A stretch of DNA of 47,522 bases, taken from positions 1 to 47,522 of the forward strand of contig CABSJA010000012.1 in assembly GCA_902477915.1 (NCBI GenBank). The letters run 5' to 3'. The notes beneath the pieces are model-generated. The model had not been told where the DNA came from. It did not search any database and saw nothing but the letters and a program-made list of their open reading frames with translations. This document shows, in pieces, positions 1-8,873 of the stretch (its first letter is position 1; every line of letters begins with the position of its first letter). Source of the stretch: an uncultured Veillonella sp. GTDB lineage: Bacteria; Bacillota; Negativicutes; Veillonellales; Veillonellaceae. Made by a program: the position numbers and the translations under genes.

Positions 1-83
1 AACCAGTTCATGACCTTTCCCGTGGCTGCTCTGCTCAAGACGTTGTAGACGTTGCTGCTATCGCTGCTGTTGAAAGCATCTAA
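1..83 (+). CDS. C-terminal end of an unidentified protein (cut by window start)
   Basis: The third frame is open from base 3 to a TAA at 81-83 and gives 26 residues ending DVAAIAAVESI. A strong terminator follows at once, so this is the 3' end of a real gene. The fragment is too short to identify; the Ala/Val-rich helix at the end is all that can be seen. Confidence 0.6.
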   Translation, partial: PVHDLSRGCSAQDVVDVAAIAAVESI

Positions 84-123
84 TTTCAACTACAACTTCA
101 TTTGAAATATTTCAATGAAATAG

Positions 124-157
124 AAAAAGCTGATTCTTCGGAATCAGCTTTTTTGTT
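124..157 (+). terminator. Rho-independent terminator of the first gene
   Basis: An 11-bp perfect stem AAAGCTGATTC/GAATCAGCTTT with a UUCG tetraloop is followed by a T run. It separates the partial first gene from the next transcription unit. Confidence 0.9.
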
Positions 158-289
158 TGTATAAATCTATATAGAAGGTGTATGATTAGGCTAAATAAAG
201 TTGATTAATGTACTTAATCAATGTATTACGTAAATGCACTTGATACATACAAGTATTATTCTGTTTGGAGTCGTGAAAAGGAGAGGGCT

Positions 290-1084
290 ATGATTTCTGT
301 ATTCGACACAAATCCTGTTGTTTTTGAAAGTAATGATCGTACGTTAACAATTAGTTACAATGGTGTACTCTGTAAAGATGCAAATGGTACTGTTACGACT
401 GATATTGATTTTGATGACGTAAATGAGCTATATCTTACAAGATATTTAAATTCAAATAGTAACTATTCGATTATATTTAGAGACCATAATTGGAAAAACA
501 TAGAAGGTCAAGATTTAGACACTGACCGTAAAGGATCTAATGCTGGTCATAATATTCGTGAAACAAAAGCAATCATTGCTGCCTTTGCTCGCCATAAATT
601 GACAGCGGATTTTCCTGCAAATTTAGATACCCTTCAATTGCCACTTGATTACTCCTACATGGGAAAACGAGAAATTACCATTAAAAATGGTGTTATCTCA
701 AATGGTAAGGTAGATATCCCTATTAATGAAATTCGCCGCGTAGTATGTGCCTCTAATGGTACGATTAGCAAATTGTTAGTCTATAAGGAAGAAAAACCTA
801 GCTCCTTCTTCAAAAAGATTTTCGACAAATGTGATATGAAAATCACGTTGAATGCCATTACCCTGCCATTATTAGAAGCCATCGTAACGCGCAATACAGG
901 TCATGGTATCGATTTTAGTCGTGGTAATGGCTTTGATCAAAAGGACTCCAACTATATCATCATTCGTTACCTTGACTCTGGATTCTTCCTAGAAAAAGAC
1001 GGTACAGCACCTACAGAGTGGCAAAAAACTGCGGCTGAAAGAACGGCAAGATTTAATTACGATGTAAAAACATTATTAATATAA
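290..1084 (+). CDS. Hypothetical protein, 264 aa, soluble
   Basis: I do not recognise this family. The reading frame is open from 221, but ATG 290 is preceded by AAGGAGAGGGCT, the only good ribosome binding site, so I start there. No signal peptide or membrane segment is visible. The protein looks like two similar beta-rich halves: an N-terminal part with alternating hydrophobic strands (residues about 5-90), and after a helix around residue 105 a second stretch beginning KREITIKNGVISNGK and ending near residue 200. That pattern would suit a duplicated PH-like fold, but this is only an impression. The gene is followed after 32 bases by glutathione peroxidase on the same strand, and no terminator lies between them, so the two are probably co-transcribed. 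Confidence 0.75.
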   Translation: MISVFDTNPVVFESNDRTLTISYNGVLCKDANGTVTTDIDFDDVNELYLTRYLNSNSNYSIIFRDHNWKNIEGQDLDTDRKGSNAGHNIRETKAIIAAFARHKLTADFPANLDTLQLPLDYSYMGKREITIKNGVISNGKVDIPINEIRRVVCASNGTISKLLVYKEEKPSSFFKKIFDKCDMKITLNAITLPLLEAIVTRNTGHGIDFSRGNGFDQKDSNYIIIRYLDSGFFLEKDGTAPTEWQKTAAERTARFNYDVKTLLI

Positions 1085-1116
1085 TATTAGTTTTATCGTG
1101 AAAGTTAGGAGTTACT

Positions 1117-1659
1117 ATGTCTGTATATCAATTTTCTCTGCCTAATAAGTCTGGTGAATTGCAATCACTACAAAATTTTGAAGGCAAAGTTCTTATCGTT
1201 GTTAATACGGCAAGTAAGTGTGGATTTACTCACCAATATGAGGGGTTAGAGGCTCTTTATAAGAAATACAACGAACAAGGTTTAGAAATTATTGCGGTTC
1301 CTTCCAACCAGTTTGGCGAGGAAGAGCCTGGTTCTAATACCGAAATTCAATCCTTTTGCAAGGTAAATTATGGGGTTACTTTTACTGTGATGGGGAAATC
1401 TGATGTGCGTGATGAAAGCGCCTTGGATTTATTCAAATATATGATTAAAGAGCAACCATTTAAAGGGTTCCCACCTAGTGATAAGACAGAAATGCTTACA
1501 GACTATCTCAATGGCATTGATCCTAACTATTTAAAGGACGATGAGGTAAAGTGGAACTTTACTAAGTTTGTTATAGATCGTAAAGGTAATGTGGTAGGGC
1601 GCTTTGAGCCTGTTGTAAAACCGATGGAAATGGAATCTTTTATTAAAACATTATTATGA
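1117..1659 (+). CDS. gpx: Glutathione peroxidase family (thiol peroxidase)
   Basis: The 180-residue protein reduces hydrogen peroxide and organic peroxides in the cytoplasm. The family signature is clear: NTASKCGFTHQYEGLE with the peroxidatic Cys near residue 35, the Gln of PSNQFGEEEPG near residue 74, and the Trp-Asn pair in KWNFTKF near residue 150. Together these form the catalytic Cys-Gln-Trp-Asn set. The active residue is Cys, not selenocysteine, as usual in bacteria, where thioredoxin is the likely reductant. The length is normal for the family. The start is supported by GTTAGGAG seven bases upstream. A strong terminator follows about 100 bases after the stop. Confidence 0.93.
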   Translation: MSVYQFSLPNKSGELQSLQNFEGKVLIVVNTASKCGFTHQYEGLEALYKKYNEQGLEIIAVPSNQFGEEEPGSNTEIQSFCKVNYGVTFTVMGKSDVRDESALDLFKYMIKEQPFKGFPPSDKTEMLTDYLNGIDPNYLKDDEVKWNFTKFVIDRKGNVVGRFEPVVKPMEMESFIKTLL

Positions 1660-1761
1660 TTTTGGCAGACGACTAAATTTTAGGGAATAAGTGACATTGA
1701 TTTATAATATCTCTTGCTTCTTAAAAGTGTTCGTTTAGTAGCGTACTTAGTATGGTAAAGA

Positions 1762-1797
1762 AAAGAACCGCTAGTTTTGTAACTAGCGGTTCTTTTG
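1762..1797 (+). terminator. Terminator after glutathione peroxidase
   Basis: A 14-bp stem AAGAACCGCTAGTT/AACTAGCGGTTCTT with a TTGT loop and trailing T residues. It lies between the + strand gpx and the convergent - strand oxidoreductase and could work in both directions, because the left flank is A-rich. Confidence 0.9.
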
Positions 1798-1870
1798 TGT
1801 ATATAGCAATGTAAGATGTTTATGGCCTAGGAAAACTAAATTTTCTAGGATATGTTTTGTATCTATGTAG

Positions 1871-2500
1871 TTAGTTTTGCACTGCTGTAAAGCGTTGACG
1901 ACCAAACTTGTGGTTCTTAATTTCATCCACTAGAATTTGTGCGAATGTATCATAAGAGATATACGGCTTGCCTTCTTTATTTAAGATAACATTTTCATTA
2001 CCTAATATATAGTCATTAGATTCTGGACCATCTGCATCTAAGATTGGTGGTGGGGTAAACATTGTCCAGTCTACATTGCTGAATTTACGCAAGATATCGT
2101 CAGATTTAGCATGAGTTTTGGAACGAACTAGGAATTCTGGAGGAAACTCTGGTGTATCATTTAGTTGAACTGTGTGATCTTCGTCTACATAGAGGCTACC
2201 TGCACCACCTATAGCGATGAGGCGTGTATTTGTATTTGCCAATGCTTTTACAAGTAATAATGTCAAATCTGCTGGTAAATGATACATATCTGGTGTGAAT
2301 GCGCTTGTAGCATTTACTACTACATCAAATTGAGTTAATTCTTGTTTAGTTAATTGCAATGCGTCTTTTACGATAGTTGGAATACCTTTAATTGCACCTT
2401 CGCGGCGAACGACGCCTGTTACTTGATGACCTGCTTTGAGGGATTTTTCTACAATACGACGACCTGCTTTACCATTTGCACCGATCACTAAAATGTTCAT
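1871..2500 (-). CDS. NAD(P)-binding Rossmann-fold oxidoreductase (atypical SDR, YwnB/NmrA-like)
   Basis: The 209-residue protein starts MNILVIGANGKAGRRIV, the glycine-rich dinucleotide-binding loop of atypical short-chain dehydrogenases. VNATSAF, where strand 4 of the fold is expected, and a C-terminal substrate-cap region fit NmrA/YwnB-type proteins. The frame is open 30 bases further upstream, but ATG 2500 has AAAAAGGAG placed correctly and begins exactly at the first strand, so I choose it. It is divergent from an HxlR-type regulator across a 343-base spacer. That arrangement usually means the regulator controls the oxidoreductase in response to redox or electrophile stress. The substrate is unknown. 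Confidence 0.85.
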   Translation of the reverse strand: MNILVIGANGKAGRRIVEKSLKAGHQVTGVVRREGAIKGIPTIVKDALQLTKQELTQFDVVVNATSAFTPDMYHLPADLTLLLVKALANTNTRLIAIGGAGSLYVDEDHTVQLNDTPEFPPEFLVRSKTHAKSDDILRKFSNVDWTMFTPPPILDADGPESNDYILGNENVILNKEGKPYISYDTFAQILVDEIKNHKFGRQRFTAVQN

Positions 2501-2684
2501 GTTGATTCTCCTTTTTATGTAAAGTGCCAAATAATTAATTCTAAGCTTGATGGCCTATGGACTAGGCAAAGTTGTTTAGAAGTGATCATTTGCAACTACT
2601 CTAACATATGATTAGTGAATATATGTTCATCTGATGACATCATTATATAGAGGTGCATCTATTTTGAATAGTAGAATCATTTGT

Positions 2685-2697
2685 GATAGGTACTATC
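2685..2697. promoter_or_regulatory. Candidate HxlR operator (GATAG-GTA-CTATC)
   Basis: A perfect 5-bp palindrome with a 3-base centre lies in the divergent spacer between the oxidoreductase and the HxlR gene. A related half, GATACTAT, recurs at about 2764-2771 just upstream of the regulator promoter. Assignment to HxlR rests on position only. Confidence 0.35.
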
Positions 2698-2778
2698 AAA
2701 AGTAATAGAATTATGATGTTTACTGAGTAAAAAAAATTCAAAAAGTTTTGTACCCTAAAAAAAGATACTATAAAATGC

Positions 2779-2806
2779 TTGCAATACGATAAATTTGTGT
2801 TATGAT
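2779..2806 (+). promoter_or_regulatory. Promoter of the HxlR-type regulator
   Basis: TTGCAA, a 16-base spacer and TATGAT form a good housekeeping promoter. The predicted start lies about 30 bases upstream of ATG 2844. The rest of the 2501-2843 spacer shows no further gene. Confidence 0.7.
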
Positions 2807-2843
2807 TTGAACAACGTTCTACACATAGAAAAGGAGAATCACC

Positions 2844-3200
2844 ATGGCAGAGCAACTCGTAAATGTTCATGATTTAGTGGGCCGCTGTCCCTATGCAACG
2901 AGCCAAAAGTTATTAGCCGGCAAATGGTCTTTATTGATCATGCACGAATTATCTGAAGGTCCTGTGCGCTTCCGTGAGTTAGAGCGCCGCTTATATCCAA
3001 TTACGCAAGCCACTCTTACTAGAGCTCTGCGACAAATGGAGGATGACGGTTTAGTTCATCGTGAAGTATATGGTACTATTCCACCTAAGGTAGAATATAG
3101 CCTTACCGAAGTGGGGGCAGAGTTTAAAGCGGTTCTCGCATCTCTTGAAAAATGGGGGAACCAATATATCGACTATATGAAAGCCGCTGGCCGCATTTAA
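2844..3200 (+). CDS. HxlR-family winged-helix transcriptional regulator
   Basis: The 118-residue protein matches the HxlR family along its whole length: an N-terminal Cys (CPYATSQKLLAGKWS, Cys about residue 14), the GPVRFRELERR recognition region, LTRALRQMEDDGLVHR, then the wing with PPKVEYSLTEVG and a C-terminal helix ending in LEKWGNQY. The conserved early Cys is the redox or electrophile sensor in HypR/QorR-type members, so redox sensing is plausible here. The ribosome binding site AAAGGAG sits eight bases before the ATG. Its divergent neighbour, an NAD(P)-binding oxidoreductase, is the likely target. Confidence 0.92.
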   Translation: MAEQLVNVHDLVGRCPYATSQKLLAGKWSLLIMHELSEGPVRFRELERRLYPITQATLTRALRQMEDDGLVHREVYGTIPPKVEYSLTEVGAEFKAVLASLEKWGNQYIDYMKAAGRI

Positions 3201-3334
3201 GAAGCGACAGCGGCATTTCTGCCCTTATATATGATATAAATAGCCATTTGTTTGTGCCATGTATTAAGAAAAATATGGTATAATAAACAATACGAATGAT
3301 ATAAATTCTCAATAAATGAGAGGTATTGATAATA

Positions 3335-4036
3335 ATGTTGAATGTTACTTTTTTAGCGCATAGTGGCTTTCTTGTAGATGACGGTAAGCGTTGCTATGTG
3401 TTTGATTATTATAAAGATCCTAACAATATTGTTTGGCAATTAGCAAAGCGAGGTCGTGAGCTCTGGTTCTTTGTAAGCCATGTTCATGCGGATCATTTTA
3501 ATCCATCCATTACAGAATTTGATGGTCCTCAAACACGCTACATTTGCCATCAAGATGTGCCATTAGAAGGCAAGGTAAAGAAATGCATTACCATGCGCCC
3601 AGGTCATGATGCGACATTAGATGATGTAGGCATTCATATGTATGGTAGTACCGATGAAGGTGGTTCTTTCTACGTAAAGACAAATACAGCTAACATCGAT
3701 TCTGATTCTATCTTCCACGCCGGTGATCTCAACTGGTGGCACTGGCTTGGTGACACGCCGGAGAATAACGCTGATGCAAAGCGCATGGCATGGCGTGAGT
3801 TCAAAGAATTGGATGGTTTGTCTGTCGATGTAGCGATGTTCCCTGTAGATAATCGTTTGGAAGACGCTATGGAGTGGGGCAGCATTGAGTTTTTGCGCCG
3901 CGTAGAGGTGAAAAAAGCCTTTATTCCGATGCATCTAAATGGCCCACTATGGACACCATCTGTATATTTTAAAGCTCTCTTTGGCGATGTCCCTGTATGG
4001 GAACCTCAAAAAGAAGGCGATGAATGTACATTTTAA
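3335..4036 (+). CDS. Metallo-beta-lactamase-fold hydrolase (UlaG/YtkL-like)
   Basis: The 233-residue protein has the metal-binding motif HVHADH (about residues 49-54), a further metal ligand in FHAGDLNWWHW (about 127-137) and a late His in FIPMHLNGPL (about 196-205). This order is typical of MBL-fold hydrolases of the UlaG-like group. The substrate cannot be read from the sequence. A TTG at 3326 is in frame, but GAGAGG at 3318 would then be too close, so I start at ATG 3335. A TATAAT at 3279-3284 could be the -10 of its own promoter. The product appears cytoplasmic, with no signal peptide. Confidence 0.85.
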   Translation: MLNVTFLAHSGFLVDDGKRCYVFDYYKDPNNIVWQLAKRGRELWFFVSHVHADHFNPSITEFDGPQTRYICHQDVPLEGKVKKCITMRPGHDATLDDVGIHMYGSTDEGGSFYVKTNTANIDSDSIFHAGDLNWWHWLGDTPENNADAKRMAWREFKELDGLSVDVAMFPVDNRLEDAMEWGSIEFLRRVEVKKAFIPMHLNGPLWTPSVYFKALFGDVPVWEPQKEGDECTF

Positions 4037-4088
4037 CTGAAGTGTTAATCGGATGCTCTAGCAGATGATGGATACACATATTAAATAT

Positions 4089-4119
4089 ACTTTCACAAGT
4101 TGTTGTAGTATGTGAAAGT
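4089..4119. repeat. Inverted repeat upstream of the DUF445 pair
   Basis: ACTTTCACA and TGTGAAAGT form a perfect 9-bp inverted repeat with a 13-base loop, about 70 bases before the first DUF445 gene. It lacks a T tail, so it is more likely an operator or an RNA hairpin than a terminator. Related CTTTCAC elements occur upstream of other genes in this window. Confidence 0.4.
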
Positions 4120-4191
4120 TCGTGGCCTCTATGGTCGCTACGTTATATGGGGAGAGTCTATATACGTAATTCAGTAAGTTAGGATCAAGTG

Positions 4192-5427
4192 ATGATGAAA
4201 ACTAAACCAGTGGCAACCACCCTATTGGTTGTCATGGCTATTATATTTTTAATTGCATATCCACAAAGACAGGATACGTTCTGGGCGTTTATCACACATG
4301 TCTCTGGGGCAGCCATGATTGGCGGCTTGGCGGACTGGTATGCGGTAACGGCACTCTTTACGAAGCCCTTAGGCATTCCTTTCAAGACCGCCATCTTACC
4401 GCGCAGCAAAGAGCGACTCATTCAAATTGGTCGCACCATGCTCAGTGAAGAGTTGTTGCGCGTGCCTCAAATGTACTATGCCATCAAAAAAGAACGGGTT
4501 ATGGTCCGCATTATTGAATACGGCATGAGCGATGTAGGACAAGACCAAATGCGTGATATTTTGTACGGCGTAGGGAATCAGGTCTTATCCCATATGGATA
4601 TTGAACCTATGCGTCAGGAAATCAATAAAGCTATATACAAAGGCGTTACAAACTGGAAGGCGACACCGCTCGTTATCTTGTTTGGCCGCTGTATGTTAGA
4701 ACGCCATACGGCGAGTATTTTCTGGCTTTACTTTAATCGTACTTGTCAGCGCGTCATTGCATCAAATCAGGTATATCCGTACTTGTACCGCGTAATGTTA
4801 GACATTATGAAAACCTATACGAAGGATTCCTTCTTCCGTGAATTGGCTATTGCCTTTGGCGGGGATGGGCTTTCACCAGAACGATTGGTAGAAACAGTAC
4901 AGAAAAAGGCTGTTCAATTCCTTAAGGATAATGAGTCCATCGACTCTGATTTAGGTCGTTACGTATGGGGCCAAGCCATTCGTTTCTTCAATAATTTGGA
5001 AACCAATGCAGAGTGGCAAGCATTCATCGAAGAGCATAAGGATCAATGGATTAAGATGGTTCTCGAAGAATGGGAAGGCAAGCTCATCGATGGTGATACT
5101 GTGGACTGGAAACGTCTCATGGATATCGTTATCGGTCGCTTTAATGTGCTCGGTACAGAGATTTTGCTGAACCCAGACAAGCAAGCACCGTTTGAACGAT
5201 TCTTCTTGTTACGCAGCATTCCGTGGTTACAAAAATTAAACCCTCTCATCGATAAGGTGGTAGGACAAGAGTTATCTCGCTATTCCCCTGATGAAATCAC
5301 CCAAATTGTACGAGGCAAGATGTACTATGACCTTCAAATGGTTCGTATCAATGGTTCCCTCGTAGGGGCTGTTTTAGGTGGTATATTCTACGGTTTATAT
5401 CTTTTGGTAGAGGGGGTGCTCAAATGA
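4192..5427 (+). CDS. DUF445 family membrane protein (first of a pair)
   Basis: The 411-residue protein has an N-terminal hydrophobic segment (about residues 5-35), then the DUF445 hallmark ADWYAVTALFTKPLG and an IPFKTAILPRSKERLI block. A long helical middle of lower complexity follows, and a C-terminal membrane segment comes after MVRINGSLVGAVLGG. The topology is therefore two membrane anchors flanking a large helical domain. Family function is not established. GTG 4189 is also possible; ATG 4192 gives better spacing to TTAGGA. It overlaps the next gene by four bases (ATGA), so the two are translationally coupled and probably work together. Confidence 0.85.
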   Translation: MMKTKPVATTLLVVMAIIFLIAYPQRQDTFWAFITHVSGAAMIGGLADWYAVTALFTKPLGIPFKTAILPRSKERLIQIGRTMLSEELLRVPQMYYAIKKERVMVRIIEYGMSDVGQDQMRDILYGVGNQVLSHMDIEPMRQEINKAIYKGVTNWKATPLVILFGRCMLERHTASIFWLYFNRTCQRVIASNQVYPYLYRVMLDIMKTYTKDSFFRELAIAFGGDGLSPERLVETVQKKAVQFLKDNESIDSDLGRYVWGQAIRFFNNLETNAEWQAFIEEHKDQWIKMVLEEWEGKLIDGDTVDWKRLMDIVIGRFNVLGTEILLNPDKQAPFERFFLLRSIPWLQKLNPLIDKVVGQELSRYSPDEITQIVRGKMYYDLQMVRINGSLVGAVLGGIFYGLYLLVEGVLK

Positions 5428-6737
5428 TTCAGTATTTGAAATCCCTCACTTTGCGGCAGCGTGCTAACGGCATTCTTGGTTTGACCGCCGTATTGTACTG
5501 TTTTGTTTTCATAGGCCAATTTTTCTATGGCCGTGAAAGCTGGTATCAGCCTCTTTATTGGGCTGTGCAGTCAGCACTTATCGGCAGTGTGGCAGACTGG
5601 TTTGCCGTAACTGCATTGTTCCGTAAGCCACTAGGTTTTCCGTATCATACAGCGTTAATTCCTCGTAATAAGGATCGCCTTATCAACGGTGTTATCAAGC
5701 TCGTTGAAACAAAGATGCTTACCAAGGAACGATGCAAAGTATTGTTGAGCAATGTTCAATTTGTACCATTGTTTGAAAAATTCTTGTTATCTCCAGAAGG
5801 GCAGCGGGCAGCGCGCCTTGTGATACATCAAGGGCTACATCTATTATGGAAATCTCAAACTAGTGAGGAATGGGCTCAATGGGGGGCAAAACGCATTCGT
5901 GGCTTGCTTCAAAAACATTCCCTAGTACCGGTTTTAAAACATGTATTGCTCGATTTGTGTGAACATAATCGCTATGAAGGCATGGTTGTACAGGTATTGA
6001 ACGTAATTCAAGAACGTATCAACCATCCCGCTATGGTTACGTGGCTTACAGCGGTTGTAGCAGAAGAGGCTCATAAGAAAAAGCGAAAAGGATTCTGGTC
6101 TGATTTCCTCATCTCCATGTCTGAGGCCACAGATGTGGTGAACTACCAAGAGATGGCGCAAGCTATTGTTCAAGAGGCCTATGCTATGCTTGAAAATTGG
6201 AAACGCCCAAATAGTCCTGAACGGACTGCATGGCTTCGCCAATGGGTAGACCCAATTCGCCACATAGAAGAGAATCGCGAGGTTTGTGATGCTCTCGATG
6301 AAGCGTGGGAACGTTGGATTCGTGAACAAGATTGGGAATCTGTCATTGAAAACCATTTATGCCCTTATGTAGAGGAATTGTTACTCGTAGGGGATGAAAA
6401 TGGAGAAACACCTGCACAAGTTCTTGTGAATATTGCTCTTGAATTGTGGACTGTATATGGTCAATCTGAAGATTTGAGAAACCGTATAGAAGATACATTG
6501 CACAATATTGGTATATATGTGCTTGAACAGGGGTATGACCTTATTGAAACCATCATACGCCAAGTTCTGGGTGGACTTAGCACAGAGAAGTTTATTTACT
6601 TCATTGAATCTAAGGTAGAGGATGACCTCAGCTGGATCCGTATCAATGGTGCCATTGTTGGTGCTATTGCAGGTCTTGTTGTATGGACCTTCCTCGAATA
6701 TGTGTATATGCCACTATGGCAACAATTCATAGGCTAA
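5424..6737 (+). CDS. DUF445 family membrane protein (second of a pair)
   Basis: The 437-residue protein is a paralogue of its upstream neighbour. It has the same N-terminal membrane segment, ADWFAVTALFRKPLGFPYHT followed by ALIPRNKDRLI, a long Trp-rich helical middle, and a C-terminal WIRINGAIVGAIAGL membrane segment. The start overlaps the stop of the first DUF445 gene in ATGA. The divergent middles and conserved ends suggest duplication followed by specialisation, possibly as a heteromeric complex in the cell envelope. That is inference from coupling and shared architecture, since no biochemical role is established for the family. Confidence 0.85.
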   Translation: MIQYLKSLTLRQRANGILGLTAVLYCFVFIGQFFYGRESWYQPLYWAVQSALIGSVADWFAVTALFRKPLGFPYHTALIPRNKDRLINGVIKLVETKMLTKERCKVLLSNVQFVPLFEKFLLSPEGQRAARLVIHQGLHLLWKSQTSEEWAQWGAKRIRGLLQKHSLVPVLKHVLLDLCEHNRYEGMVVQVLNVIQERINHPAMVTWLTAVVAEEAHKKKRKGFWSDFLISMSEATDVVNYQEMAQAIVQEAYAMLENWKRPNSPERTAWLRQWVDPIRHIEENREVCDALDEAWERWIREQDWESVIENHLCPYVEELLLVGDENGETPAQVLVNIALELWTVYGQSEDLRNRIEDTLHNIGIYVLEQGYDLIETIIRQVLGGLSTEKFIYFIESKVEDDLSWIRINGAIVGAIAGLVVWTFLEYVYMPLWQQFIG

Positions 6738-6771
6738 ATAATTATATGCTTAATAATTAAGCGCTACATAA

Positions 6772-6806
6772 TAAAAGGGACTGACCGTTGGTCAGTCCCT
6801 TTAGTT
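6772..6806. terminator. Bidirectional terminator between DUF445 pair and histidine kinase
   Basis: A 12-bp stem AAAGGGACTGAC/GTCAGTCCCTTT with a 5-base loop has A residues before it and T residues after it. It can end both the + strand DUF445 operon and the - strand two-component operon. Confidence 0.9.
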
Positions 6807-8221
6807 TATTCTTCTGTTCTGTTGTACGGTAATCGTACGGTAAATGTAGTTCTTACTTGTGGTTCACTAGTAGCGGTTACTGTGCCATGGTGCAAGTTAA
6901 TTACCTTATTTACAAAGTATAAGCCAAGTCCAATTCCGTGGTTGGATTTCTTGTTTCGAGATTGTTCTGTTTGGTACATGCGATCCCAAATATGCTCAAG
7001 GTTTTCTGGCTCGATACCGATGCCGTTATCTGTTACCGTAATAACAAGTTCACCGCCGGCAAGCTTGGCTGAAATGTCGATGGTGGAATTCGTAAACTTG
7101 ATAGCATTGTCCACCAAGTTTGTAATGGCACGACGTAAGGACACTTCATGAGCCACGATACTCATATGCGGTTGAATATTGGATGTGATAGAAATCTTTT
7201 TTTCTGTATTTTCTGCAACAAGTCGTGTATAGTCATGAACCATATTGGTTAACATCAACGATACATCTACAGGTGCTAAGTTGAGTTCGTGAGCGTTCTC
7301 TAGGCGCGCTACATCGAGCAATTGACTTACGAGGTTAGTCATAAACTTGGCTTGTTCTAAGATATGTGTTAAGCCTTCTCGCAAATCGTCTTCTGTACGG
7401 CCGTATTTTAAAGCAAATTCACTTTCTGCTTTAATAACAGCAATTGGTGTACGCAACTCGTGAGATACGTCAGAACTAAACTGTTTCTCCCGATTAGAGG
7501 AGTCTTCCAGACCTGAAATCATGCGGTTGAATGTGGTGGTAAGCTCGTAGATTTCATCTCGCGCTGTGCGGGATGGAATATTAATACGGCGGCTCAAGTC
7601 ATTGTTCTTGCCGATAACCTTAGCTGTTTTCGTCAAGGTTCGGACCGGCTTGAGGCCTTTTTTGATGAATAGATAACCACCTAGTGATGAAATCAACAAG
7701 AAGATAACATCACCTAATAATAAACTATATAGTAGGTTTTCTGTCTTTTTAGAGGCTGTTTTTACCTTTGTAACAGCACGCAAAATACCACGATAGTTTG
7801 GTTCGTTAACCGGCGTATCGTAGTAATAGAAGGTGTCGTCACCTACAGCAATTTCTCCAACCTGTCCTAAGGAAAGGACTGTTTGGTTTGGGAAGCCGTC
7901 TGGTAAGGCGCCTTTAATAATATAGCCGTCTTGGGTGGAAACAAAGAAGAATGTATTATCTTGGTACGGTTTAAATTTGCGAATATCCGTAGCCATGATC
8001 ATTGCTTGCTGCTGCAAGCGCTCACGTACTTCTTTGTTATCGGACTCGTGCGTATATGCATAAATCCAGGCAGAGGCAACCATCAAAATGATGAGCAAAA
8101 AGATGGTATACCAAGACATAATTTTAAAAGTGAGGGGCAGCCGATTAAATAAATCGGTAGCTGCCCCAGACATGGTGTCTAGATCTCGGTGAGGATCATT
8201 AGTTTTCTGTTTTGAGGACAT
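6806..8221 (-). CDS. Sensor histidine kinase, OmpR-partner type
   Basis: The 471-residue membrane kinase has a first membrane helix at about 35-56, an extracytoplasmic sensor of about 105 residues, a second helix at about 163-186 and a HAMP linker. The HisKA box FSSDVSHELRTPIAV follows (phospho-accepting His near 252), then the ATPase domain with NLVDNAIKFT (N box), DNGIGIEPEN (G1) and GIGLGLYFVNKV (G2). All catalytic motifs are present. The sensor sequence does not tell the signal. The gene overlaps the end of the response regulator by 23 bases, so they are one operon. GGAG ten bases upstream supports ATG 8221. It autophosphorylates and passes phosphate to the regulator encoded just upstream. 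Confidence 0.93.
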   Translation of the reverse strand: MSSKQKTNDPHRDLDTMSGAATDLFNRLPLTFKIMSWYTIFLLIILMVASAWIYAYTHESDNKEVRERLQQQAMIMATDIRKFKPYQDNTFFFVSTQDGYIIKGALPDGFPNQTVLSLGQVGEIAVGDDTFYYYDTPVNEPNYRGILRAVTKVKTASKKTENLLYSLLLGDVIFLLISSLGGYLFIKKGLKPVRTLTKTAKVIGKNNDLSRRINIPSRTARDEIYELTTTFNRMISGLEDSSNREKQFSSDVSHELRTPIAVIKAESEFALKYGRTEDDLREGLTHILEQAKFMTNLVSQLLDVARLENAHELNLAPVDVSLMLTNMVHDYTRLVAENTEKKISITSNIQPHMSIVAHEVSLRRAITNLVDNAIKFTNSTIDISAKLAGGELVITVTDNGIGIEPENLEHIWDRMYQTEQSRNKKSNHGIGLGLYFVNKVINLHHGTVTATSEPQVRTTFTVRLPYNRTEE

Positions 8222-8873
8222 ACCCTACTCCACGAACTGTTTGAATGAGTTTTACATTCTCATCAGTATCGATCTTTTTACGTAAATCTTTGATGTATAC
8301 ATCGATAAGATTAGAGTAGCTTTCATAGTCGTATTCCCAAACATGGTCAAGGATTTGTTGACGGGATAATACGATGTTTTCGTTACTTGCTAAATAGAAT
8401 AAGAGGTCGAATTCTTTAGCAGTCAATGTGATTGTTTCACCATCGCGTTTAACGGTACGTTGTGGCACATTGATTGTAAGCGGACCTACGTGGATATCAT
8501 TTTGTGCATGGCGCGCATTACGACGAGCCAATGCATAAATACGAGCTGTTAATTCTTCAAGATCGAAAGGTTTTACAAGGTAATCGTCAGCGCCTGTGTT
8601 GAGGCCTGTAACTTTATCTTGTAAGGAATCTTTTGCAGTTAAAAGCAATACAGGTGTTGTATTGCCGTCGTTACGCATTTGTGCAAGAGCGCTAATGCCG
8701 TCAAGAACTGGCATCATAATATCCATAACGATAACGTCATAGCTGGATGTATTTACATAATCAATAGCTTGTTGACCATTGAAGCATGTGTCAACTGTCA
8801 TATTCTCTGCACGCAAATATTTGGCGGTAATGCCATTCAGCATTTCTTCGTCTTCTACAAGTAAAATTTTCAT
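8199..8873 (-). CDS. OmpR/PhoB-family response regulator
   Basis: The 224-residue protein has the receiver acidic pocket (VEDEE, residues 6-10), the phosphorylation site Asp51 in VMDIMMP, Thr79 and Lys101 in VKPFD. A C-terminal winged helix follows, with RDGETITLTAKEFDLL and the recognition-helix region SNLIDVYIKDLRKKI ending in TVRGVGYVL. It is the first gene of the two-component operon. The likely target set cannot be inferred. Upstream, at 8946-8965, a GCTTTCA/TGAAAGC inverted repeat lies in the presumed promoter region and could be an autoregulatory site. Confidence 0.95.
   Translation of the reverse strand: MKILLVEDEEMLNGITAKYLRAENMTVDTCFNGQQAIDYVNTSSYDVIVMDIMMPVLDGISALAQMRNDGNTTPVLLLTAKDSLQDKVTGLNTGADDYLVKPFDLEELTARIYALARRNARHAQNDIHVGPLTINVPQRTVKRDGETITLTAKEFDLLFYLASNENIVLSRQQILDHVWEYDYESYSNLIDVYIKDLRKKIDTDENVKLIQTVRGVGYVLKTEN

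Noticed and set aside
7875..7900. AAGCCGTCTGGT in the histidine kinase gene as an uptake sequence
   Set aside because: It lies inside well-conserved coding sequence and lacks the final GAA that is essential to the motif, so it is a chance likeness.
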